This document shows positions 42,942 to 52,007 of a stretch of 64,000 bases of DNA, one piece after another (the stretch's first letter is position 1; each line of letters begins with the position of its first letter). The position numbers were made by a program, and so were the translations under genes. The stretch lies in NCBI RefSeq assembly GCF_033101155.1, contig NZ_JAWMPX010000001.1, forward strand, positions 62,001 to 126,000, in the 5' to 3' direction. This stretch comes from Tropicimonas sp033101155. Lineage in GTDB: Bacteria > Pseudomonadota > Alphaproteobacteria > Rhodobacterales > Rhodobacteraceae. The notes under the pieces are model-generated. The model worked only from the letters and a program-made list of their open reading frames with translations, searched no databases and was not told the origin of the DNA.

Positions 42942-43832
42942 TCACGTGGCCAAGAAAGCCTTCTTTGCAATATCGCAAGCTGCCAGCCATTCCGACCAAC
43001 GCGACAAGAACGCGTCTTTTCCAGAGGGGCTGACAAGAAGGGCAAGCCGCTCCGACCCATAGGCAAGAAAAGCGAGATGCTCTCCCCTCTCGCCAGCGGC
43101 TTCCAGGAAAACAGCCGCAGGCTGCACAGCGCGGGACGCAAGCCGCGCACCAGCAGTTTCCAGCGCCTTGGACAACCCGACCAGCTGATCGCTGACCCCG
43201 CGCACCGGACACTCCTGCCCATTGGAGACCAGCAGCCCGGCCTCAAGCCAGGACGATTCATCCGCAAGGAAGTCCGCAAGTCCAACTCGGCTCACACCAG
43301 TATTGAATGGCGCGCGCTCCGTCACTTCCTGGCACGAAGTCTCCGGTGCCTGCGCAAGCAAGTATCGAAGCGTGCCGATAGATACACCGGTTTCATCCGG
43401 ATCGGCCGGACTGACGGCGCACATGGAACGGACCCAGAGCCCCTCGGGCGCGCAGAAGGCGCGCAGAGCGGACAAAAAGGCGTGCAGCGTCTCCGCCCCT
43501 GCATAACTCAGAGATACGGCATCGAACTCGCCGACCGCAACCGAGTCCTCTCGAGCGGAGGCGAAATCCGCCCGGTGCAACCGCCGATTGCGCATTTCGA
43601 CCAACAGCTGTTCGCCGCAACCATTCCTGAACTCCAATCGACGCGCCATCACCACTTCATCGAACTCATCGAGAATGCAAAGGCACGTATCGTCCCCGCT
43701 GGAGGTCACTGCCCGCGCCCCATTTCGGAAACACGCGCTGGACGCGCCAAGACGTTCGATCATCCGCTGCAGGTCAGCATGACCATCAACACCCCCCCCA
43801 CCGGACGGATCGATGCGCGACGGGCTACCCAT
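42942..43832 (-). CDS. hypothetical protein, last gene of the kinase-dynamin cluster
   Basis: A 296-residue protein with no family I recognise. It has no signal peptide or membrane helix. The first part has a short beta-rich stretch (FDEVVMARRLEFRNGCGEQLLVEMRNRRLHRAD) and the rest alternates helix and strand. Its ATG overlaps the stop of the roadblock-like gene by eight bases (ATGGGTAG), so it is translationally coupled and belongs to the cluster. Cys-rich for a cytosolic protein. Function unknown. Confidence 0.65.
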   Translation of the reverse strand: MGSPSRIDPSGGGGVDGHADLQRMIERLGASSACFRNGARAVTSSGDDTCLCILDEFDEVVMARRLEFRNGCGEQLLVEMRNRRLHRADFASAREDSVAVGEFDAVSLSYAGAETLHAFLSALRAFCAPEGLWVRSMCAVSPADPDETGVSIGTLRYLLAQAPETSCQEVTERAPFNTGVSRVGLADFLADESSWLEAGLLVSNGQECPVRGVSDQLVGLSKALETAGARLASRAVQPAAVFLEAAGERGEHLAFLAYGSERLALLVSPSGKDAFLSRWSEWLAACDIAKKAFLAT

Positions 43833-44205
43833 CGGAATTCACAAGCAGCCGCAAGGCGTTGGAAACCTGCACCGCTCCGGCCGTTTCCCCGGATCGAACA
43901 CAGATCACATCACAGGAATTCTCACCGTAGCGCCGGAAAACACGCAACTCCGAGCCGTCCAGAAGGATCGCCTCTGAAACTCGGGCGTCCCCGGAATCCG
44001 TTCCAAAAACGAGAGCGCCTAACTGCTCCGCGTTCGGACCAAGCCAGTCCGCCGCATCGTCCATGCAGGAATCATGGTCTTCCTGACGCAGATCCGCATC
44101 CGCACAGGCGCGCAGCACAATGCCGGTCCCAGTATCGCCGAACAGCACAGAGCGGCAACCGGGAAGGTCCCGGTGCAAACGGCTCATTTTTTCGACAAGA
44201 GACAT
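43825..44205 (-). CDS. small roadblock/LC7-like protein
   Basis: A 126-residue protein. The pattern SRLHRDLPGCRSVLFGDTGTGIVLRA near the N-terminus, a central helix, and a C-terminal strand-helix (ENSCDVICVRSGETAGAVQVSNALRLL) resemble roadblock/LC7 (MglB-type) domains, which dimerise and regulate small GTPases. This is a fold guess from pattern only. GGAAGG precedes the ATG at 9 bases. It is downstream of two GTPase genes, a fitting place for a GTPase regulator. Confidence 0.5.
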   Translation of the reverse strand: MSLVEKMSRLHRDLPGCRSVLFGDTGTGIVLRACADADLRQEDHDSCMDDAADWLGPNAEQLGALVFGTDSGDARVSEAILLDGSELRVFRRYGENSCDVICVRSGETAGAVQVSNALRLLVNSDG

Positions 44206-44298
44206 CGATTGCGGCCTTCCAGTCAGAGAGTCGGGTAGATCACCCTTCCGGTATGCCGCAAAAACCTTTCGCCTTTCCTACCCTTGACGGTTTCGCCC

Positions 44299-45300
44299 CT
44301 ATCGGAAGATCTCCGCAAGCCGGTCCTCACCCGGTTCCGGGCGAAGGTGACGCCGGCGACTTCCAGACGGGCTGACACGACGTGGAATGACCCGCGCCGG
44401 TCCGCCGGACGACTCGCCTGCATCCTTCTCGATGGCTTCCGGATTCAGCGCTTGTGCAGCTTCGGCCGGTCGCGTTGCAGCTTCCTCGGCTTCCCAAAGC
44501 GCATTATCCGCTTCGGTCATCGCTGGAACCGTCGGAATCTCCTGCCCGAGCTGCTTGGACATGGTCATGACGAGATCGAGCAATGCCGACATGAATGCCT
44601 CCGCACCGCTGGCCTCCCAAGCGGCACTGTCCTCGCCTGCAGCCAGTGCGCGCGTAAGGGAAATCGGAAATACCTCGGCAAAGAGCCCCTCGGTCTCTTG
44701 CCGAACCCGCGCCAGCACCCGCCGACGATCCCGCTCCTCGGTCAGCTTGTCCATCCGCGTCAGCAGCAAGAAGCTACGTTCCTGCAGTTCCAGCGGCATC
44801 TCATCCCAAACGGCCGCTTCGCTCTGCCGCCAGGCCTGCACGGCATGAGAGCACCAGATCACCGCATCGGCACGAGAGATTACGCGACGCCAGACCTCCG
44901 CAGGCATATTCGGATCTGAAATACCTGGAAAATCGATGATGTCGCACAATTCCAGCACACTCGCCTGCCGCTCCACCTCGAGGAACTCCGTCCTGGCAAG
45001 CGGGATGTCTCCAATGCGGTCGAAATCGACGGAGAAACGCTTTCCATCGAGTCCTACTCCTCGCGGCGCACCTGTGCCGAAGCTCAACCAGACTGGCGGC
45101 AATTGCGTTGCCGTGACCTTCACCGGAAGCGCACTGGAACCGATCAACATATTGGTCAGTGTGCTTTTGCCGGCGGAAAACTCGCCCATGATGGCGATTC
45201 GCGGGCGCCGTCCAATCTTCGCCTCCGCACAGGCGGGCGCGGGGGTCGGGGCGTTTGGCATCGTCGGCGTCTCGACCTTTAGTTCGGGATTGTAGAACAT
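44299..45300 (-). CDS. dynamin-like GTPase, smaller member
   Basis: A 333-residue protein. Intact P-loop GEFSAGKST (39-47), switch-type Thr in TATQLPP (63-69), G3 DFPG (123-126) and G4 TRMD (181-184; canonical NKxD is relaxed). It ends in a long charged, Arg/Pro-rich tail (about 265-333). The N-terminus has a Pro-rich stretch. GGAAGG precedes the ATG. Such dynamin-family GTPases bind and remodel membranes, often as paired proteins. It lies 18 bases after the larger GTPase. Confidence 0.82.
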   Translation of the reverse strand: MFYNPELKVETPTMPNAPTPAPACAEAKIGRRPRIAIMGEFSAGKSTLTNMLIGSSALPVKVTATQLPPVWLSFGTGAPRGVGLDGKRFSVDFDRIGDIPLARTEFLEVERQASVLELCDIIDFPGISDPNMPAEVWRRVISRADAVIWCSHAVQAWRQSEAAVWDEMPLELQERSFLLLTRMDKLTEERDRRRVLARVRQETEGLFAEVFPISLTRALAAGEDSAAWEASGAEAFMSALLDLVMTMSKQLGQEIPTVPAMTEADNALWEAEEAATRPAEAAQALNPEAIEKDAGESSGGPARVIPRRVSPSGSRRRHLRPEPGEDRLAEIFR

Positions 45301-45318
45301 GGCACGATCCTTCCTGTC

Positions 45319-47439
45319 TCAGGCCGCGAAACGGCTCAGCCGGGCCACAGCCTCGGCCAACGCTTCAGAAGAGGGGCCGGGTTGCGCGGCGGCATGTCCG
45401 CCGCCAGTCGCGCGTAGCCCAATATTGGCGAGTATTGCCCGCTGATCGTCAAAAAATCCTTGAAGACACTGCCGAATTTCCAGCGCCGCCGCCTCGCAAT
45501 GCGCTGCCTTCAGCGCCGTCACAATTGGGCGCGTCTCCGCCTCGATCATGGCGTGGAACTCCGGAGCAAAGCGTTCATAGCCGCGCCGACGGCTCCACCA
45601 ACGGCGCCACCAGTTTCCCTTGAGATCCAACGCGATGGTCTGGCCGATCAGAACCGGCGGCGCAAGGCGCGGTAACACCGGTGGCTGGATGTTGAAATCT
45701 ACCACGGAACGACCAAGCGCACGGGCATAGATGCCTGCGATCTGCTCCGCAGCCGCCGCGCTCGAAGCGGTTGCCGATCCGCGCAACTGGCGCGCAAAGA
45801 CCTGGAACCCGGAGCGCAAAAGAAGCCTCAGTCCAGCCGGGTCGTAACTCCATGGTGACATCTCGCCATAGCTGTCGAGGTGCTTGAGCAACGCTGCCGT
45901 TGCCCGCTCCAGGAAACTCTGGTGAGCTCGCTCCAGCCGTTGGCCCGCAGCCTCCAGCGCCGCCTGAAGTGCACGGTCCAACTCTGATATCGCCTGCCCT
46001 TCAAGCGCCCCAAGCGCCTGTTCCATAGTAGGAACATCGATATCACCGACATGTGCGGCGGCGGCCTCGCCGGGACTGGCCGCCGCAGCGGCCGACAGGC
46101 CTGTCGCCAGGTTCATCGCCGCCCGGGAGACGCTTTGCAGCCGCTCGCGCGCCGCCCCTTCCGTTACGCGGTTCCAGATTGCACCGTAGAGCGCCGGCAC
46201 GCCGGACAGCCACCAGATCAGCTCCAATGCTCCAAACTCCCGTTCCATCTGGTGCGCAACATGCTCCGCGTAGCCGAGCAACACCTCGCTTGCCTCGTCA
46301 TCAAGCACGCTCAGATCGCCCTTCAGCGCTAGATTCGCCCAATGTGCTGATCCGAAAACGATTTGTGCTTCATGCGGCCCGTGATGTGCCCGCAATGTCT
46401 CACGGATACTCTCGCGAATCTCCTCGATCTGACGCACCGGATCTGACAACTCGTCGATGCGATTTACGAAGATGATGACTTCGCGGGAGCGCACGTTGGA
46501 AATCAGCCGGATCAACGCCATGTCAACCGCGCTCAACGCCTGATGCGCCGAGAGCACGACAACGCTGAGACGGCTGTCGCGAATCGCTCCGATTGTGATC
46601 TGCTCGCGCATCATGAACGTGTCGTTCACGCCGGGAGTGTCGCGCAGACACAAACCCATCGGCCAGTCCGGCCGAGCGATGTTCAGCTCGGCCGCCTTCG
46701 TGATGTCGGCGAAACGGCCCTGGCTCTCCGGCCCGGCCTCCTCATCCTCGAAATCATCTCCGAGGCAGACATAACGTTCGATCAAATCCTTGCTGAGTTT
46801 TCCATATTCATGGCTCGTGCCCAACAGAAGCTCGAACTTGCGCCCCAGTCGACGTCGGGTCTTATCTCGCATCGCCTCGATCTGGGCTCGGATCTTCTCC
46901 GCCTCCTCCTCGGCCCCCGACCGTCCGGCCAATTCGCCGATCCGACCGCCCTTACGTGTCAGGCGGTCCCAATCCTCCGGTTCGAAGAAGCTGAACCGCG
47001 CCGCATATGGCAATGCGGTTGCCTCTGGGCAGACATGGAGCGACGTTACAACAGATGTCCAGGGATTGACGTCCGCCGGCAGCAGGCCCGGCGCACCGAT
47101 CATGGCATTGACGAGGCTCGTTTTGCCTGCCTTGACCTGACCGATCATCGTCACCGCCGGTTCGAGCCCGCAGAGATCCTTTCGCAGGCGCTGCGCTGAC
47201 ACGGCGGTCTCGGAGTCGGCCTGCGCGATCAGCTCGTCGAGGATCTCGAGAACCTCGGTCCGCTGTGCCAAAGCAGGAGAAAGCCCCTCCAGGCACATCC
47301 GAAAGAGCGACGCGGCCGCATCGCATTCAACCGCGAGATCGGCTGGAAGATCACCAATCGGCTCATCCGCGTTCTCGGCAATGGACGTCACCGGGGTCGT
47401 GCCCGGCCCGTCATAGGCAAATGCTCCCTCACCCGGCAT
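45319..47439 (-). CDS. dynamin-like GTPase, larger member
   Basis: About 706 residues. P-loop GQVKAGKTS near 100-108, Thr in NPWTSVVTSLHV, G3 DTPGVND and G4 NRIDEL. The long helical region after the G domain (about 390-600) fits the dynamin stalk, and at about 609-620 there is a Trp/Arg cluster (NWWRRWWSRRRGY) that could be a membrane-contact paddle. ATG 47439 has GGAGGG three bases upstream; the earlier in-frame GTG at 47469 is less likely. Function inferred from family: membrane remodelling. Confidence 0.82.
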   Translation of the reverse strand: MPGEGAFAYDGPGTTPVTSIAENADEPIGDLPADLAVECDAAASLFRMCLEGLSPALAQRTEVLEILDELIAQADSETAVSAQRLRKDLCGLEPAVTMIGQVKAGKTSLVNAMIGAPGLLPADVNPWTSVVTSLHVCPEATALPYAARFSFFEPEDWDRLTRKGGRIGELAGRSGAEEEAEKIRAQIEAMRDKTRRRLGRKFELLLGTSHEYGKLSKDLIERYVCLGDDFEDEEAGPESQGRFADITKAAELNIARPDWPMGLCLRDTPGVNDTFMMREQITIGAIRDSRLSVVVLSAHQALSAVDMALIRLISNVRSREVIIFVNRIDELSDPVRQIEEIRESIRETLRAHHGPHEAQIVFGSAHWANLALKGDLSVLDDEASEVLLGYAEHVAHQMEREFGALELIWWLSGVPALYGAIWNRVTEGAARERLQSVSRAAMNLATGLSAAAAASPGEAAAAHVGDIDVPTMEQALGALEGQAISELDRALQAALEAAGQRLERAHQSFLERATAALLKHLDSYGEMSPWSYDPAGLRLLLRSGFQVFARQLRGSATASSAAAAEQIAGIYARALGRSVVDFNIQPPVLPRLAPPVLIGQTIALDLKGNWWRRWWSRRRGYERFAPEFHAMIEAETRPIVTALKAAHCEAAALEIRQCLQGFFDDQRAILANIGLRATGGGHAAAQPGPSSEALAEAVARLSRFAA

Positions 47440-47550
47440 GGTCCCTCCAATCGAGATTGTCCGTCCCACGATGCTGCGATGCCGCGCCTCGGAAACGGCT
47501 GGAAAGTGGCGAAACGATGGCTTGTATCTGCAATCCGAAACAGTCTGTTC

Positions 47551-48708
47551 TCACGCGCACAGCAGGGCCTCGCATTCATGCCGGATCTGGGTCATGAGCG
47601 ACACCGCATCCCCCATGGCCTCAGGGGTTGCCTCGATCTGCATCAGCAAGATCAGGTTGCAGGCTTCCTCAAGCACCTCCGCTACGGGGCCGCCGACAGA
47701 TGCAGCCATCTCGCCACAGGCCTCGATCGATTCCGAACAGAGCTCCAGAATAGCCGGTGCGGCCCGTTCCATCGCCTCTGCATTGGGACTGTCGCAGAGG
47801 GCGGACAGCTCGCAGGCCTGGGCCGCAAGAAAGGTGACGATTTCGGCTGTCGGGCCGGAACGGGTAGCACCGTCGGCACCTCGCTCCGATGGAACCGGAT
47901 CCAACAGGTCGGAAAAGTCGGGCGCCTCCTCGGGCAACGCTTCATCAGGAGTCTGCTGGACTTCGTGGTACCGCTCAAGAAGGGCCAGCGCCCCTTCGAG
48001 GTCCTCGCGCCGCGCGTTGCTGACATGGTCCAGTAGCTCGCTGCGGAAGCCATCCATCCGCGCCGCCCAACCCGGACCCGGCCCTGTTAGATGCGCGCCC
48101 CGGAAACGACCTCCGAAGGACGTGCCCCCGACCGCCTCCATCGGTTTTGCCTGCGCCGTGGCAACGAGGAATGCATGATCCAGAAGGCCTTCCGGCAGCC
48201 GGCGCCACCAGGCGCGTTCGCGCTCCTGCAACACCTCTGCGACCCAGATCGCCATATCCGCGCGCCGCGCGGCCCAGCCAATCGCAGAGTCGAGTTCTGA
48301 CGTCTCACCCTCCAGCTCGACAACTAAAAAAGAGACCTTTTCCAGCATGGGCAGCGGTGCTGACAGCCGGGCCAGAGCCAGGGTCAGGGGATCAATACGC
48401 TCGAACTCGGCCTGGGCAACGCTCTGCTCCCGTCCGCTTCCGGAGACAATTTCAACTTCCATACCCGTGCCGAAGCGCAGCTCCATCGGCGGCATATTCA
48501 AGCTTTCCAACAGCACCTTGCGCCCAAGGAGCGCATTGACCAGCGCAGCCGGCGCGGCCTCTGGACGTCCGAGTACGGCGATCCGGACCGGGCTCGTCAG
48601 CCGTTCCAGCACACGTTCGCCCATCTGTTGCGCTGTTCGCGGCAAGCTGCCACCAGCCAATGCGGCCGTCAGCTGCGCCAACGCGCGGGGCTCGCCTGCC
48701 GTCCGCAT
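47551..48708 (-). CDS. dynamin-like protein with a lost P-loop (pseudo-GTPase)
   Basis: About 385 residues. Residues 43-83 align by eye with the P-loop region of the GTPase at 44299: RIAVLGRPEAAPAALVNALLG against RIAIMGEFSAGKSTLTNMLIG, and later PPMELRFGTG against PPVWLSFGTG. The GKS of the P-loop is replaced by APA, so nucleotide binding should be lost. The C-terminal half is helical. The ATG overlaps the phosphatase stop as TGATG, so the two are coupled. Likely a partner or scaffold of the active GTPases. Confidence 0.75.
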   Translation of the reverse strand: MRTAGEPRALAQLTAALAGGSLPRTAQQMGERVLERLTSPVRIAVLGRPEAAPAALVNALLGRKVLLESLNMPPMELRFGTGMEVEIVSGSGREQSVAQAEFERIDPLTLALARLSAPLPMLEKVSFLVVELEGETSELDSAIGWAARRADMAIWVAEVLQERERAWWRRLPEGLLDHAFLVATAQAKPMEAVGGTSFGGRFRGAHLTGPGPGWAARMDGFRSELLDHVSNARREDLEGALALLERYHEVQQTPDEALPEEAPDFSDLLDPVPSERGADGATRSGPTAEIVTFLAAQACELSALCDSPNAEAMERAAPAILELCSESIEACGEMAASVGGPVAEVLEEACNLILLMQIEATPEAMGDAVSLMTQIRHECEALLCA

Positions 48709-49658
48709 CACTTGCTCGGCTCCGCAACCTCGACCCGTGCCGACTTCAAGGACGCCAGCGCGCCAATCCCCTGCCCAGCCAGCGGCGGACGCGACCGGCT
48801 CGGCCGGCCCAAGGCAAGAAGCCGCGCAAGCAGCCGTTTCAATCCACCTGCCTGCGACACCGGTGCTGGCATCGGAAGTGCGCGCAGTACGGCCACAGAC
48901 AGATTGTCCTGCTCCGCATCGCCCGCCAACTCGACTCGTGCCAGCAACCGTTCAGCCAGATCCGTTGCGGAACTTTCCGGGAGGACAGTCAGGGATTGGG
49001 AAATGTCCTCTTGCGACAACGTCAAGACCCCGTCACTGGCGGCAAGGATCAGATCCCCTGCCAACAGCTCCACCCCACGCGCCGGACAATCGACCTGCCG
49101 CAAAGGTTCGATCCCAAGCGCGGAAGTCAGACAACTGCGATCCGGGTGATGGGCCGCAACAGCCGCATCCATCTCCCCCATGCGAGCCAGAAAGTCGAAT
49201 TGTGGCGCCAGAGAATGCACCTCGTTCAGTTGACGCAGGTCGCCGTCGCGCAGAAGAAAAAGCGGGCTGTCACCGATGGACAACCAATAGAGCCGCCCGT
49301 CCTGGACCACGGTCGCAAGCAGCGTTGCGCCCATTCCCGCAGTGTCCGGGTTGGCGTCGGTATGGGCCATGATCGCGTGGTTGGCGGCCTGTGCTGCCAT
49401 GCCCAGAAGAACAGGGATGTCGCCGGAGATCTGGCCGGCGGCATCACGCTGCCCTGCCAGTTCCTCGCGCACTGACGTCACCGCAAGTTGGCTGGCCACT
49501 GCGCCGGCGACATGTCCGCCCAACCCGTCGGCCAGAACCGCGATCCCCGCCGCCCCGACTTGCGGTACGTCGCAGAGCACGGCATCCTCCTGCGACTGCC
49601 TCCGCCCGAGGCTCAGCCCCGTGGCAACGTCCAGGCTAAACTCACTGCGTGGCGTCAT
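48708..49658 (-). CDS. PP2C-type Ser/Thr protein phosphatase
   Basis: About 316 residues. Motifs of PP2C: GRRQSQEDAV (Arg20-Asp25), LADGLGGH (Asp44), GATLLATVV, SIGDSPLFLL (Asp130), ASDGV (Asp209) and DNLSVAV (Asp251). All metal-binding acids are present. A basic, Ala/Leu-rich tail of about 55 residues follows the domain. It probably reverses phosphorylation by the kinase two genes upstream. Start overlaps the FHA gene by 17 bases. Confidence 0.93.
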   Translation of the reverse strand: MTPRSEFSLDVATGLSLGRRQSQEDAVLCDVPQVGAAGIAVLADGLGGHVAGAVASQLAVTSVREELAGQRDAAGQISGDIPVLLGMAAQAANHAIMAHTDANPDTAGMGATLLATVVQDGRLYWLSIGDSPLFLLRDGDLRQLNEVHSLAPQFDFLARMGEMDAAVAAHHPDRSCLTSALGIEPLRQVDCPARGVELLAGDLILAASDGVLTLSQEDISQSLTVLPESSATDLAERLLARVELAGDAEQDNLSVAVLRALPMPAPVSQAGGLKRLLARLLALGRPSRSRPPLAGQGIGALASLKSARVEVAEPSK

Positions 49659-50595
49659 CGGCGCTTCCCTTTCTCTCGGCCCAGGTGAACTCATCACCAC
49701 AAAGGGCGATGAAGCGCAGGCAGGTCTCGCCGATCCGAATCGTGTCACCATCCTTGAGATCTTCCGTCGACAGCACCGGCCGACCGTTCAAGCGCACGAT
49801 ATTGGACTTCCCACCCTGACCGAGAAAGAAGGCACTCGCCTGATCATCAAAGGCGATCGATGCGTGGTTTCTGCGCGAGATCGCGCCGTCACCATAGTCA
49901 AGACTGATCGCCTGATCCTCTCCGCGACCAATGCTGGAAACGCCATTACCCAGAGTGAAACTGGCCCCACGCCCAGGCCCCTCCGTCACCACGATCCAAC
50001 CGACGGGGAATCGCGCCACCGGTTGTGCCTCTTGCGAATCCTCAACGGCAAAGGGGTCCTGCGCCGCGAGTGTGGCAGATTGGAAACCAAGCAGCCGGGT
50101 CTTCGCCCGGCCCTGCCCGGTGGTGGGCGTTTCAGGGGATAGTCCTGCCTTGGAGAATTGCGCGATCTGGGCTCGGGCGAGGGCGACCTCGTCATTCAGA
50201 TCCTCTTCCCGCGGGTCCTGCACTGGTGCGGACGCAACTTGCGGGTCCGCTGGGGGCAGGGCCTCAGTCTCGGCCTCGATATCCCAGATCCGCCGACGCG
50301 CCGGTGCGGAATCCTCCCGTCCGGCCATCCGGGTACGGGCCACGAACGGATCTGCCCCCTGCTGTTCGGCTGCCTCCGAGACAGTCGGGTCCGGCTTCGC
50401 AGCCGCGGCAACCGGACGGTTGGGATAGGGGACAAGGACGGGTTCGGCTGGTTCGGTCTGAAGTTCCGCGCCAAACTCAACGGGATCGATCAGGAAATCC
50501 TCCCCAAGGCTCTCATCGTGTGGCGCGTCCTCGGCACGGAGCCCGCTCCCCACGTCTCGATCCAATGCACCGGGCCGCTTGCGAAAGAAATTCAT
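49642..50595 (-). CDS. FHA-domain protein
   Basis: About 317 residues. A disordered, acidic and Pro/Gln-rich N-terminal half (about 1-195) precedes an FHA domain at about 199-300: IGR (222-224), ISRRNH (239-244) and RLNG (268-271) are the phosphothreonine-binding loops. FHA domains read phosphorylated threonines. ATG 50595 overlaps the kinase stop by four bases (ATGA), with GGAGGG 9 bases upstream. It is likely the phospho-reader or substrate of the kinase. Confidence 0.9.
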   Translation of the reverse strand: MNFFRKRPGALDRDVGSGLRAEDAPHDESLGEDFLIDPVEFGAELQTEPAEPVLVPYPNRPVAAAAKPDPTVSEAAEQQGADPFVARTRMAGREDSAPARRRIWDIEAETEALPPADPQVASAPVQDPREEDLNDEVALARAQIAQFSKAGLSPETPTTGQGRAKTRLLGFQSATLAAQDPFAVEDSQEAQPVARFPVGWIVVTEGPGRGASFTLGNGVSSIGRGEDQAISLDYGDGAISRRNHASIAFDDQASAFFLGQGGKSNIVRLNGRPVLSTEDLKDGDTIRIGETCLRFIALCGDEFTWAERKGSADDATQ

Positions 50596-52007
50596 GCCCC
50601 ATAGCCCTCCATCTGGCCAACCTTCTCGGCAGTCTGTGCTGAACGCCGACCCCGCCACACGCGCGAAAACCAACCTGGCGTCGCGGACTTGCGTCCCGCT
50701 TGACCGGCAGCCCTTTGCACCTGTGATGAAGTGCCTACGCCCTGAAGCGTCTCAGCCTCGTCGTCTTGCGCGGTCTCTGCTTCGCGACGCGCCCGATCCT
50801 CGGCTTCTGCGGCTTCACGGCGCGCGATTTCCTCGGCTTCCGCCGCGAAGCGCAAAGCCTGCTCTGCCTCCTCCGCCTCGCGGATAGCTTGTGCCCGTCG
50901 ACGCTCGCGCGCCTCCTCTCGGACGCGTGCAGCCTCTGCCTCGCGGCGCGCTGTCTCGGCTGTCTCCCGCGCCGCGCGCTCCTGCTCAACCCGGACCGCA
51001 GCATTGGTGTCCTCGACCAGTTTCCGGATCCGGTCCGCGACGGCCGGGTCTTCCGACACCTGCGCGGTCATCGCGCGCCGGCGCGCCCTCACATCGATGA
51101 ACTCGAGCCATTCCTCGGCGCTCTGCAACCGGTCCTTGGCAAAGACCTTCAACGCCCTGTCAATCGCTGAGAGAAAGGCGTTGTCATAGTCCGGCAACCG
51201 TCCGACCAGCGGAACATAGGGGTCCGGCTTTCGTTCAGCGAGCGCGGCCAGGCGCATATGGCTGTAGATCGGCGGATCACCCGTCAGAACATGATAGAGC
51301 GTCGCTGCCAAAGAATACAGATCGCCCGCTGGGCTCTGAGCCGCGCCGGCGAGGTAAAACTCCTGCGGAGAGTAGCCATCCTTGACCACTTGCAACGCCG
51401 AGAGCACCCGGCTGGCGCGCCGTGCGGTGTCCCGTGCGGCACCAAAATCAATCAGGATCGGGTCATTTCCCGCATCGAGCAGGATGTTGTCCGGGGAAAT
51501 GTCCCGGTGCAGCACATCGTGGCTGTGCACATGCGCGACCGCTTCCAACAGCCTTTGCGTCATCGTCCGGATCGAGGATGGATCGAGTCGCTGCGGCTCT
51601 GTCTCGATCACGTCGAACAGGTCCCGCCCCTCAACATAATCCAGCGCCATGTAAGCCGTGCCATTGTCTTCGAAGACATCATGCACCCCGACGATGTTGG
51701 GATGGTTCAGCTTGGCCAGCCGTCGCGCCTCCTCGCCGAAAAGCCGCACGACGACATCGAATTCCGTCTGGTGTCCACGCGTGCGTGCTCGCACCTGCGC
51801 CTGCGACCGGCAGCACATGGTCGATGGATAGCATTCTTTGAGGACAACCCGGCGTTCCAGGCTGTTGCGGGCAAGATATGTGATGCCGAACCCACCGGCA
51901 TTGAGAAAGGAATCGATTATGAATTGGCCTTGAAGCAGAGGCGTCCCCGGCGGCAGGCTGTCGGGCGGGGCACCTTGAACATGCAGTGTCGCGGTCATCG
52001 GGTTCAT
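50592..52007 (-). CDS. Ser/Thr protein kinase with long coiled coil
   Basis: A 471-residue Hanks-type kinase. Gly-loop NAGGFGITYLA (36-46), Lys57 (VVLKECYP), HRD at 167-169 (LHRDISPDN), DFG at 187-189 and the GYSPQEFY activation segment (210-217). After the kinase domain (about to 310) comes a long Glu/Arg/Ala-rich coiled coil (about 335-430) and a basic Trp-containing C-terminus. No membrane helix is seen. First gene of the cluster; a 14-bp palindrome lies 119 bp upstream. Confidence 0.93.
   Translation of the reverse strand: MNPMTATLHVQGAPPDSLPPGTPLLQGQFIIDSFLNAGGFGITYLARNSLERRVVLKECYPSTMCCRSQAQVRARTRGHQTEFDVVVRLFGEEARRLAKLNHPNIVGVHDVFEDNGTAYMALDYVEGRDLFDVIETEPQRLDPSSIRTMTQRLLEAVAHVHSHDVLHRDISPDNILLDAGNDPILIDFGAARDTARRASRVLSALQVVKDGYSPQEFYLAGAAQSPAGDLYSLAATLYHVLTGDPPIYSHMRLAALAERKPDPYVPLVGRLPDYDNAFLSAIDRALKVFAKDRLQSAEEWLEFIDVRARRRAMTAQVSEDPAVADRIRKLVEDTNAAVRVEQERAARETAETARREAEAARVREEARERRRAQAIREAEEAEQALRFAAEAEEIARREAAEAEDRARREAETAQDDEAETLQGVGTSSQVQRAAGQAGRKSATPGWFSRVWRGRRSAQTAEKVGQMEGYGA

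Noticed and set aside
42942..52007. Type VI secretion regulatory locus
   Set aside because: Kinase, phosphatase and FHA recall T6SS control genes, but no sheath, baseplate, Hcp, VgrG or ClpV gene is in the window.
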